Assembly: GCA_945873105.1 (NCBI GenBank)
Contig: CAMCBW010000032.1
Span: 1 to 64,000 of the forward strand
Direction of reading: 5' to 3'
DNA: 64,000 nucleotides
DNA from: Tangfeifania diversioriginum
GTDB lineage: Bacteria; Bacteroidota; Bacteroidia; Bacteroidales; Prolixibacteraceae
In this document: positions 1 through 12,400 of the stretch, one piece after another
How positions within the stretch are numbered: the first letter of the stretch is position 1
How the letters are laid out: each line of letters begins with the position of its first letter
The notes under the pieces: generated by a model
Databases searched by the model: none
The model's input: only the letters and a program-made list of their open reading frames with translations
Told to the model about the DNA's origin: nothing
Position numbers and translations under genes: made by a program

Positions 1-3000
1 GCATGGAGCAGCAGTAATGGGGCAGTAGCGACTGTTAATCCGGCCACGGGTTTGGTTACTGCAGTAGGGGCAGGTACATGTAATATCATTTACACCATCA
101 CTGGAGGATGTAGTGGAACCAAGAGTGCAATGCAGTCTTTAACTGTTACACCTGATGCTGCTGTCGGTTCTATAACAGGCACCACCCCGTTGTGCAGGGC
201 GGCAACATCGACTTATTTAGCCAATAGTGTTATTCTCGGAGGCGGCACTGGGGCATGGAGTAGCAGTAATGCATTGGTAGCGACAGTTAACCCAGTGACA
301 GGAGTAGTCACAGCTGTTGGTGCAGGCAGCTGTGATATTGTATATACCATTACTGGTGGCTGCGGTGGAGTCAAGAGTGCGCTACAGGTGTTAACAGTTA
401 CGCCGGATGCAGCCATTACCTCAGTATCGGGTGCATCCCCTTTGTGCAGGGCAGCAACGACGACTTATTTAACTTCGGGAGTAGTCTTAAGTGGCGGGAC
501 CGGAGCCTGGAGCAGTAACAATACAGCAGTAGCAACTGTTAATGCAGCTACCGGAGTTGTCACTGCAGTAGGTGCGGGGACCTGTAATATTATTTATACC
601 ATAACAGGTGGCTGTGGAGGTACCCAGAGTGCACAACAATCTTTAACTGTCACGGCGGATGCTGCTATTGGTTCAGTTTCGGGAGCTACTCCTTTGTGCA
701 TAGGTACAGGAACTACTTATAACACAGTTGGCGCAGTATTGGGTAGCGGCACAGGAGTTTGGAGTAGCAGCAACACAGCAGTAGCCACCGTAAACCCAGT
801 TACTGGAGTTGTTGCTGCAATAGGATCTGGAACATGTGAAATTATTTATACCATAACGGGAGGTTGTAGCGGATCCCCAAGTGCCCGGCAAACTTTGACT
901 GTGACACCTGATGCATCCATTACTTCAGTGACTGGTTCTGCTACCTTGTGTCAAACCTTAACCACAACCTATACAGCCAATGGTGTTGTATTGGGCGGCG
1001 GCACTGGGGCATGGAGTAGTAGCAATACATCTGTAGCCACGGTTAATCCTGTCACGGGAGTTGTTACGGCAATAAGTGCAGGTACTTGTAACATTGTATA
1101 TACCATTACGGGAGGTTGTAGTGGCATAAAGATTGCGCAGCAGTCCCTGACTGTTACAGCTGATGCAGCCATTACCTCAGTTACTGGCACAAGCCCATTA
1201 TGCAGGGCAGCGACAGCAATTTATACGACCACCGGACTCGTTCTAAGTGGTGGAACGGGGGCATGGAGCAGCAGTAATGGGGCAGTAGCGACTGTTAATC
1301 CGGCCACGGGTTTGGTTACTGCAGTAGGGGCAGGTACATGTAATATCATTTACACCATCACTGGAGGATGTAGTGGAACCAAGAGTGCACAGCAGTCTTT
1401 AACTGTTACACCTGATGCTGCAGTCGGTTCTGTTACTGGTACAACGCCATTGTGTAGCACAGCAACAGCAACTTATAGTGCCAATAGCGTTATTCTGAGT
1501 GGAGGAACAGGGGCATGGAGTACCAGTAATGCTGCAGTAGCCACTGTGAACACCGTTACTGGTGTTGTCACGGCTGTAGGGGCCGGCACCTGCAATATAA
1601 TTTATACTATTTCGGGTGGCTGTGGTGGAGTGAAAAGTGCATTCCAGGTACTGACAGTCACACCAGATGCTTTTGCTGGAATAGTTTCCGGCACTTCACC
1701 ATTGTGTAATACTGAGACAGCAACTTATACGACTACCGGAACCGTTTTAAGTGGAGGAACTGGGGCATGGAGCAGCAGCAACATAGCTGTTGCCACGGTT
1801 AATCCGGTCACTGGCTTTGTCACGGCAGTCGGATCTGGTACTTGCAATATTATTTATACCATCACTGGCGGATGTGGTGCTGGATCAAGTGCATCTCAGA
1901 GTTTAACCGTAACAGGAGTTACCTCCGTTACCGGCACATCACCTTTGTGTATAGCAGCTACAGCTACTTATACCGCTTCTGGAGCAGTATTGGGCGGTGG
2001 CACTGGAGTGTGGAGCAGTACCAACACTGCTGTCGCCACGATTAATCCGACAACGGGAGTTGTTACGGCGGTAGGAGCAGGTGCTTGCAATATTGTTTAT
2101 ACTATTACGGGAGGTTGTGGTGGTTCTCCTAGTGCTTTCCAAAGCCTGACGGTTACCCCGAATGCCTCTATTGTTTCGGTGACAGGTACTTCCTCATTGT
2201 GTCAAACGGCAACTACTACTTATACTGCTAACGGAGTGATATTAGGTGGGGGAACAGGGGCTTGGAGCAGTGACAATATCGCTGTAGCCACAGTGAATCC
2301 AGCAGGAATAGTTACAGCATTAGGAGTAGGAACCTGCAATATTATCTATACTATTACAGGTGGTTGTGCTACACCAACGAGCAAACAACAGGCTCTAACA
2401 GTCATGCCAGTTCCATCAATTGTTTCGGTAACAGGTACTACCCCTTTGTGCAGGGCTGCAACAGCAACATATACCACAACCGGATTAGTTTTAAGTGGAG
2501 GAACAGGCGCGTGGAGCAGCAGTAATCCGGCAGTTGCAACAGTGAACCCAGCTACGGGAGTAGTTACGGCTGTAGCAGCAGGTACATGTAATATTGTTTA
2601 TACCATCACAGGAGGATGTGGTGGATTAGCCCCGAGTGCCCAGCAGTCATTAACGGTGACCGCTGATGCAGCAATAACTTCAGTCACAGGAACAACTCCA
2701 TTGTGTATTGCGGGTACGGCGACCTATACCACATCAGGCGTTGTTTTTGGGGGAGGTACAGGTGCATGGAGCAGCGATAATCTTGCTATAGCAACGGTCA
2801 ATCCGGTAACTGGAGTTGTTACCGCTGTAAGTACAGGGACATGTAATATTATTTATACCATATCAGGTGGATGTGGAGGAGTTAAGAGCGCCCAACAGTC
2901 GATTAGTGTGACGCCGAATGCCTCAATTACCTCAGTGGTGGGCACCTCTCCAATGTGTAAAACTGAGACGGCTACCTATACCACAATTGGCGTAATCTTA

Positions 3001-6000
3001 AGTGGCGGCACAGGTGTCTGGAGCAGTAGCAACATAGCTGTGGCTACAGTAAACCCGGTCACAGGCTTTGTTACCGCAGTAGGTTCAGGGACTTGTAATA
3101 TAGTTTATACGATTTCAGGTGGTTGTGGTGGAATAACCAGTGCATCTCAGAGTTTAACCGTAACAGGAGTTACCTCCGTTTCTGGCACATCACCTTTGTG
3201 TGTCGCAGGTACTGCTACTTATACTACTGCCGGAGCAGTATTGGGAGGTGGCACCGGAGTGTGGAGCAGTACTAATACAGCAGTGGCCACAGTCGTCCCT
3301 GCCACAGGGGTGGTTGCGGCAGTTGGTGCAGGTACTTGTAACATCGTTTATACCATTACAGGCGGCTGTAGTGGTGCTCCAAGTGCCTTCCAGAGCTTAA
3401 CTGTCACGCCAAATGCATCCATTGCATCAGTTTCGGGTACCTCTTCATTGTGTCAAACGGCAACTACTACTTATACTGCCAATGGAGTGGTATTAGGTGG
3501 CGGAACAGGGGCTTGGAGCAGCGACAATATCGCTGTAGCCACAGTTAATCCTGCCGGATTGGTTACTGCATTAGGAGTAGGAACCTGCAATATTATCTAT
3601 ACTATCACGGGAGGATGTGGTGGAGTTAAAGCAGCTCAGCAATCCTTAACTGTTACACCTGGTGCAGCAATTTCTTCCATTTCCGGGACAACACCTTTGT
3701 GCCGAACAGCTACAGCCACCTATACAACTACGGGTGCTACACTTGGAGGTGGTACAGGAACCTGGAGTAGTAGCAATGTGACTGTAGCTACAGTAAATCC
3801 GGTTACAGGATTGGTCACAGCAGTTGGGGCTGGTACATGTAACATTATCTACACCATAACTGGAGGTTGTGGTGGATTAACACCAAGTGCGCAACAGTCA
3901 TTAACAGTCACACCGGATGCAGCAGTTGGCTCTGTCACCGGTTCAACACCTCTTTGCAGAACTGCTACAGCCACTTTTACGGCCAACAATGTTGTCTTAA
4001 GCGGTGGAACTGGCGCATGGAGCAGTAGTAATCTTGCAATTGCAACTGTAAATACAGTCACGGGTCTTGTTACTGCAGTAGGAACTGGTACATGCGATAT
4101 TATTTATACGGTCACAGGCGGCTGTGGAGGAGTCAAAAGTGCCCTTCAGTCTATAACTGTCACCCCGGATGCATCTATCGTTTCAGTATCGGGTGCATTG
4201 ACGATGTGCAAAACTGAAACAGCAATTTATACAACTATTGGAGTTGTTCTAAGCGGTGGAACTGGCGCCTGGAGTAGTAGTGATCCAACGGTCGCTACAG
4301 TAAATGCTGCCGGATTGGTAACGGCAGTTGGTTCTGGTACTTGCAATATTGTATATACTATTACAGGTGGATGCGGTGGAATCAAGAGTGCAATGCAGCC
4401 ATTAACGGTTATTGGGGTTGCTTCAGTGGCTGGTACATCACCATTGTGCATTGGAGCAGGAGCTGCATATACCACAACCGGAGTAGTTCTAGGTGGTGGT
4501 ACAGGTGTTTGGAGCAGCACTAATACTTCTGTTGCTTCAGTTAATGCTGCTACTGGAGCAGTAACTGCTGTGGGTGCAGGTACTTGTGACATCGTTTATA
4601 CCATTACGGGAGGCTGCGCAGGAGTTACCCCAAGTGCTCGACAAGCACTAATTGTCACCCCTGATGCAGCTATTACCGCTGTAACAGGCACTAGTCCATT
4701 GTGTGAAACAGCAACAGCCACCTTTACCACTACAGGATTAGTACTGGGTGGCGGAACAGGATTGTGGAGCAGCAGCAATACTGCTGTGGCTACTGTAAAT
4801 CCGGTTTCAGGATTTGTTGTCGCGGTAGGACCAGGTACATGTAATATAGTTTATTCCATAACCGGAGGCTGCGGTGGTATAAAGAGTGCGCTTAAGGTAT
4901 TAACTGTTATGCCTGCTGCATCCATCACTTCTGTTACTGGAACGACTCCTATGTGCAGGGCTACTACAGCAGCCTATACTACTACAGGAGTTGTACTTAG
5001 TGGAGGGACAGGGGCCTGGAGCAGTAGTAATGCAACGGTTGCAACAGTTAACCCAACTACCGGAGTTGTTACTGCTGTTGGAGCAGGAACATGTAATATA
5101 ATTTACACCATTTCAGGTGGTTGTAATGGAGTAAGGAGTGCTCAACAGGCTTTGACAGTTACGCCTGATGCAGCAGTTGGTTCTGTTACAGGAACAACCC
5201 CGTTGTGTATTGCAGCAACAGCAACTTATAGCGCCAACAGTGTGGTTCTAAGTGGTGGCACCGGAGCCTGGAGTACCAGTAATTCTGCTGTAGCATCGGT
5301 TAATGCAGTTACTGGGCTAGTCACGGCAGTTGGAGCTGGTACTTGCAATATTGTTTATACAATAACAGGTGGCTGTGGTGGAGTTAAGACTGCTCTTCAG
5401 CTTATAACGGTCACTCCGGATGCAGTAGCCGGCACAATCGCCGGCACTTCACCAATGTGTAAGTCTGAGACTGCAACCTATACTATTACAGGATCAATTT
5501 TAAGTGGTGGTTCCGGAACATGGAGCAGCAGTAACCCAACGGTCGCGACTGTAAATGCAACCACTGGCTTGGTTACTGCTATTGGCTCTGGTTCGTGTAA
5601 CATTATTTATACCATCACTGGAGGTTGCGGTGGTGTGGTAAGTTCGGTAAAAACATTGACAGTTATAGGTATTTCTTCAGTTACAGGTCTATCTCCTATG
5701 TGTATTACTAGTACGACTACTTATAATGCTAATAGTGTTGTTCTTGGTGGTGGTACTGGAGTTTGGAGCTCAAGCAATACCGCAGTAGCTTCAGTAGATG
5801 CAGCAGGAATAGTTACAGCTATTGGTGCAGGAACCTGCGATATTGTCTATACTATTGTAGGTGGTTGTGGAGGATCACCGAGTGCCCGGCAATCTTTAAC
5901 TGTGACTCCAAATGCTGCAATTACTTCAGTAACTGGTCCTTCGACTTTGTGCCAATCTACAACAGCCTCCTTTACTTCTAATGGAGTTGTGCTCGGAGGT

Positions 6001-6420
6001 GGATCCGGAGTTTGGAGTAGCAGTAATGTTGCAGTAGCTACTGTTAACCCGGTTACTGGATTTGTGGTGGGAGTTGGAGTAGGTACATGTGATATTATCT
6101 ATACCATTATTGGAGGGTGTGGAGGTCTAGTAAATAAATATCAATCTATTTCAGTCTTGGCGAATGCGTCGATTACATCAATAGCAGGTCCGTCCTCTTT
6201 GTGTAAATCATCAACAACAGCTTTTACTGCAATAGGTGCAATTCTTGGCGGGGGAACGGGTGTTTGGAGTAGTAGTAATTCAACAATTGCAACAATAAAC
6301 CCAGTCACCGGTTTAGTTACGGGAATCAATTCGGGTACTTGTGAAATTATTTATACGATAATCGGTGGATGCAACGCTTCACCTAGTGCAAGTAAGATGT
6401 TGTTGGTTAATGATGTACCG
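1..6420 (+). repeat. Tandem 252-bp BIG2-type coding repeats with five-unit higher-order period
   Basis: Units start at 169, 421, 673, 925 and 1177, exactly 252 bp apart. From 1177 the units fall into blocks of five starting at 1177, 2425, 3676, 4930 and 6178 (periods 1248-1254 bp). Within a block, position 3 carries a C-[NK]-[TS]-ET-A signature and a shortened linker (TVTGVTS or TVIG instead of TVTPDAAIT), and position 5 carries a CQTATTTYTAN-like signature in most blocks. The last unit (6178) starts a sixth block that is cut off by the next domain type. Confidence 0.9.
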
Positions 6421-9400
6421 GCTAATCCAGGCAGTATCAGCGGTAATCCTACCATCTGTCAGGGAACTACCGGTGAGACCTTCTCCGTTACACCGGTGAC
6501 CGGTGCTACAAGTTATACCTGGACAGTTCCATCCGGAGCTACCATTACCTCAGTACCACCGCTTACCAATAGTATTACGGTCGACTTTGGATTGGCTGCC
6601 ATCAATGGAGATGTTACGGTATTTGCCACCAACGGCTGTGGCAACGGACCTGTCTCCACAAAGGCAATCACGGTCAATATGAAGCCTGCGACTCCGGTCA
6701 TTACCTCTTCCGGTGGCCCGACTACCTTCTGTGAAGGTGGAAGTGTCCTGCTAAGCGGTCCTACCAATGGATTTAATTACCTGTGGTCTCCGGGAGGAGC
6801 CACCACCCAGACTACCGTTGTTACTACTACCGGCAATTACAGTGTCGTAGTGACCGATCCTGTTACCGGCTGTAAGAGTGTTCCATCCAATGTCATCCCG
6901 GTATTGGTCAATCCAGCTCCGGCAGCACCGGCCAGTACAGGCTTTGTGACACAATGCTGGAACAATGTTGGACCAGCTCCGGTCTTGAATGCAAATACCG
7001 TAACATCATCCCCTGTTGGGACGACCATAACCTGGTTCGATGCCCCGACAGCCGGGAATGTGGTTGTTTTGCCAACACTAAGTGCGTTTGGTACGGTCAC
7101 CTATTATGCCGAAGCCAGCAACAACGTGACAAATTGCAAGAGCCTGAACAGAACACCGGTAGTTCTGACCATCAGTAGTTATCCTGCTGCACCAGTAGCC
7201 GGTCCTTCCGTCACTGCCTGTGAACAGTCTCCTGGGCAGACCATTACAGCCACTGCAACCTCTGCTGCAGGAACTACCCTACTTTGGTATGCAACCCCTA
7301 CCGGTGGATTACCTGTCAGTCCAACCTTGAGTACTCCCGGAACGAAAACCTTCTACGCCGAAGCCAGCAATGGTACCTGTACCAGTCTGCTCAGATCCGC
7401 CGGTGTAAAATTGACCATTCTGCCTGCCCCTGCTGCTCCGGCTTCTGGGGGGGACATTACCAGATGTATTGATACTCCGGCGGTTTTGTATGCTCCGACA
7501 GCCACAGCTCCAGCTGGTTCTACAGTAGTTTGGTATGAATTTCCATCCGGAGGTGTAGCAGTACCGATTCCTACTCATTCAGCTTTAGGTTCCAAAACAT
7601 TTTATGCAGAATCTAAAAACTCAACTACATTGTGTACCAGTTTGGTGCGTACACCCGTAACTATTAATATTATTTCTCATCCTGCAGCACCTATTGGCAC
7701 AAACCTTACCAGGTGTGAAGAGAGTCCGCTGCAGACTTTAACCTTCCTCGCAACTGTGCCTCCTGGTTCTACTGTAAAATGGTACACTACCATTTCAGGA
7801 GGATTGCCACTGGCTACCACACCGACATTGCATGCGATAGGATCCGCCACCTATTATGCTGAAACAGACAATGGCATCTGTACGAGTCTTACCAGGACCC
7901 CTGTAACCATGCAGATCAATCCTGCCCCTCCAGCTCCGGTAAGCCTTGGAGATAAAACCATGTGCGAAACTTCACCATTTACCGTGCTGAAGGCGGATGA
8001 CCAGATTGGTGCCCAGGGTATCGGGATCTCACTGAAATGGTATTCAACTCCTTCCGGTGGAGCCGAGGTGGCCAATGCCAACCTACCCAATGTTGGTACC
8101 ATCACCTATTATGCGGAGGCTTACAATGTGGCAACAGGCTGTGCCAGCCTTTCCCGTTCTGCGCCCGTGAAACTGACAGTCAACGATACGCCTGCCCAGC
8201 CAGTTACCACCTTGCCCATAGAGGAAGCCTGTCAAACCAGCGCTGGGGTAACACTCACGGCCACCGCCAGTGTCGATGCGGGTGCTACACTTCGTTGGTA
8301 CACAGCTGCCTCTGGCGGTTCGCTGGTTGCCTCACCGACTTTGTCAGCTCCCGGAACTGTTACCTATTGGGCTGAAGCAATGCTGGGATCTTGTCCGAGT
8401 TATTCGCCACGTACCACCTCCGTTAAACTGACCATAAATCCTGCTCCTGCTCCGCCAAGCGCTACAAATCCGACCCCAAGGTGTGACGACGGAACCTCCA
8501 TGTCTGCCTCTGCTTCAGTACCTGCCGGAATGGAGGTAATCTGGTTTGCCACGGCAACAGGCGGAACTCCTGTTGCACCGAACCCACCGGTTCTGAGTGG
8601 AGCGGGCAAGATTACCTATTATGCAGAGGCAAGAAATACCGCCACCGATTGCAGAAGTTTGACCCGAACCCCGCAAACGCTGGAGATTAGAGTTACTCCT
8701 GAAGATCCGGTGGCTGATCCTTCATTTGAGGTTTGTGCTACCAGTCCTGTGCAGACAATTACAGCCTCTGCCACTTCATCGGATGGTGCCACCATCAAGT
8801 GGTACAGAACGGCTACAGGCGGTGCGCCTGTAACTCCTTCCATCAATACCGTCGGACCTCCGGTTACTTTCTATGCAGAAGCTGACAACGGAACCTGTAA
8901 AAGTAAGAAGAGATCCCCTCAGACACTTTACATAAAGCCTGTACCAGCTGCACCCAAGAGCAAGCCCGAACTGAAACTTTGTTCGGATGATGCAGTGGTT
9001 GCGACTGGAAACTTCAGTACAATGGTTATCCCTGCCGGTAGTTTTGGTGTCGAGTGGTTCAATACCGCCACCGGAGGTGAAGCCTTGGATCATATTCCTG
9101 CCTTCAGCGACCTCGGAACCGGAACCACCGTATTTTATGCCGGCTCCATCGACAATGTGACGAAATGCCAAAGCCTTACGCGTACTGCAGCCACCGTGAC
9201 CATCAATCCGCAGGCAGCGGCGCCGGTAAGTGCCGGTGATGTAACTGTATGTGTACAGAAACCGGTACAGGTAATCCGCGCACAGGTATTGACCCCTGTA
9301 GATGGAGCAACCATCACCTGGTATACTGCTGCGACAGGTGGCACCGTGGTCACTTCACCAATCCTGAATCGGATTGACCAGGTATCCTACTGGGCAGAGG

Positions 9401-12400
9401 CCAAGCTGGGCACCTGTATCAACAGCAAGCGAACCAAGGTTACGCTGACCATCACTGATGTTCCATTACCTCCGGTGATCAGCTCTCTTGGAAATCATCT
9501 GACGGAATGCGAGTCTGTTGCAGGTTTGGATGCATCTGACGCAATCATTGTAGCACCTTTGACGACCATCAAATGGTACGATGCCGCTACCAACGGAGTC
9601 GAAGTATCCCCAATTCAAAAAACACCGGGTGACAGGACCCTATTTGCCGAAGCAAATTATGCCAGTGGCTGTGCAAGCCTTACGCGAACGAAAGTCATCC
9701 TGACTGTCAATCCAAATCCGGCAAATCTAACCGGGAAAAGCCTGACGGAATGTGCTAAAATACCGCTTCAAACGTTGACGGCAACGGTGGTAACTCCTCC
9801 TGCGGGTGTTACGGTTACCTGGTACGATGCGGCTACCAATGGCAATGCCGTTACATCCCCAACCTGGAACACGATTGGTGCCGAATCCTACTTTGCCTCC
9901 GCGCAATTGGGAAGTTGTTTGAGCACCAGCCGGACGGAAGTGAAGCTTACGCTTCATGATATACCAGGTACTCCGGTCAGTTTAAGAGATACCATCCTGG
10001 CTTGCGAAGGTGATCTGCCTTTGAATGCCAACAATGCCATCAGCAATCCGGATCCGGCCATCACCGTCAAGTGGTTCGATCAACCGGTCAATGGCTTCGA
10101 GGTTGCTTCACCGGTACTTACATTTGTTGGCACCAAAACATTCTATGCCGAGGCCAGAAATGTTTCGGATTGTGCAAGCCCTGCCCGTACAAAAGTGGTA
10201 CTGATCGCCCTGAAGACCCCAGCGACGCCAATTTCGAAGGGGAACATCAGCGAATGCGAACAAACTCCGACCCAAACCCTCAATGCCAACAGCGCAATTA
10301 CACCTATTGCCGGTTTGAATCTGGTTTGGTACAATGCTGCTGGAGTGGTAACTACTACACCTATATTGGATACCATCGGAACTGTCACCTATTATGCCGC
10401 TTACCAGGATAACTCCACAATTCACTGTGAGAGCCCGAAAACAGCAGTTAAACTGACCCTTAGTGCCCATCCGCTGGCTACGGCATTTGCCAATACTCCT
10501 TTGACGCTTGGCAGTGACCTTCACCTCAATGGAGGTCCAAAGGGCGCAGATTTCACCTATCTGTGGACAGCTCCGGGAGGATTAACCTATGCTCCGGCAG
10601 ATGGCAATGTGACCATTCCAAATGTGATTGCATCTGACGGCGGAACCTACAAATTGACGGTCACCTCCAAATCGACCGGTTGTGCTACGACCGTTACTAC
10701 CCCGGTAGTCATCTATACCGCTACGGCCACTGCCCAGCAAGTTTGTATGGGTGGTACCCTGGTGCTCACAGGATGGCCTGATTACATGAAGGCTTACGAT
10801 TGGTCGGGACCCGACGGATTTACCTCCACGATGCAAAATCCTTTCATCGACCATGTAGCACCCAAGAATGAAGGGGTCTATACTTTGGTTGTAACCGATA
10901 GCAAGGGACTCCAGTCTACCGGCATTGTGAACGTTACGATCAATCCTGTACCCGTTCCATTTGCCCAGGCCAATACCCCGGTCTGCCAGACTGGAACGCT
11001 TCAGTTGGCGGGTGGTCCGGATGATATGCTAACCTATGCCTGGACAGGACCAAACGGTTACCATTCAAATCTTCAAAATCCGCTCCCGATAGCAGTTCCG
11101 GTTGCAGGTAATTATGTACTGACAGTGGTTGAAAAGATCAACAATTGTGCAGCCAGTGATACCATAGTCGTGGAAATTTTGAAGCCGAAAGCCTCCTACG
11201 ATCCGCTTTGCATGGGAAATATGTTAAGGCTGAAAGCCGAACCCAATGGAATGAGAAGTTACCGATGGACTGGTCCTGCCGGATTTACCTCGAACCTGCA
11301 GTTCCCAACCATTCAGAACGTGACTGCAGCCAACCTTGGCGATTACGTGCTGACTGTTACCGATAATACCGGATGTACGCCTCCGTCGGTTACCCTCAAG
11401 GTCTCCATGAGCAATCCGCCGAATGCGGTCATTACCATGAGCCCCTCTTCCAATCCGGTCTGCGAAGGCACCAACGTGACCTTGACCGGTGAGCCGTCAA
11501 GTACGACTGAAACCTATACCTATGAATGGAAAGGCCCCAATGGATTTAGCTCAACTGAACAGAACCCGCCGGCATTCACCAATATCAAAGGTGTCAGCGC
11601 CGGTCTGTACACCCTGACAGTTACCAATGAGGCAGGATGCACCAGTTATGCAGAACTCAACATGGGTATAACAGCCGTTAAGTTCAATGGCCCCTATGGC
11701 CCATATTGTGTAAATGATTCAAAGGTTCTGGTTTCCGTCACGCCGGCTGGAACCCAATTGGCTGGAAACGGCATCAGCGGCAGCAGCGCCAGTGGATATT
11801 GGTTTGATCCTGCCGTAGCCGGAATAGGTACTCATCCGATTGTCTACACCTACAACAATGGCATTTGCAACATCAGCAGCTACCTCGATATCGTGGTGGT
11901 GGGAGATCCGGTTGTCGTTACCAATACAGTGGTATTGAAAGGATGCACCGGAGTAACGGCGGATCTTACATTGCCTTCTGTCACTGCCGGATCAACTGCG
12001 GGATTGTTTTATTCCTACTGGACGGATGCGAAGGCGACTGCCGCAGTTGCTACACCCACTGCAGTTGGCTCAGGCCTCTATTTCATCAAGGGAGCAACGG
12101 CAAGCGGCAAATGTTGGGACATCGAATCTGTAACAGTCGGTCAACCTGATTCATTGAAAGCATCCATCTCAGCCTCTGCTGAGTTGAATTGTCCGGGAGA
12201 TTCGACCGGTACGCTGACGGTGAACGTCTCTTTGGGAACGGCTCCTTTCAGTTACCAATGGAGTACCAATCCTGTTCAGAATACAGCCTCAGTTACAAAT
12301 CTCAAAGCAGGAATCTATACGGTGGTGGTAACCGATGCCAAGATGTGTTCCGCCGCATTTACGGGTGAAATCACTGAACCTGCACCGATCAAAATTAGTT

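Noticed and set aside
213-6954. Many 60-120-codon frames on the minus strand and in other plus frames across the adhesin gene
   Set aside because: They recur with the 252-bp repeat and have low-complexity translations; they are shadows of the large coding frame.
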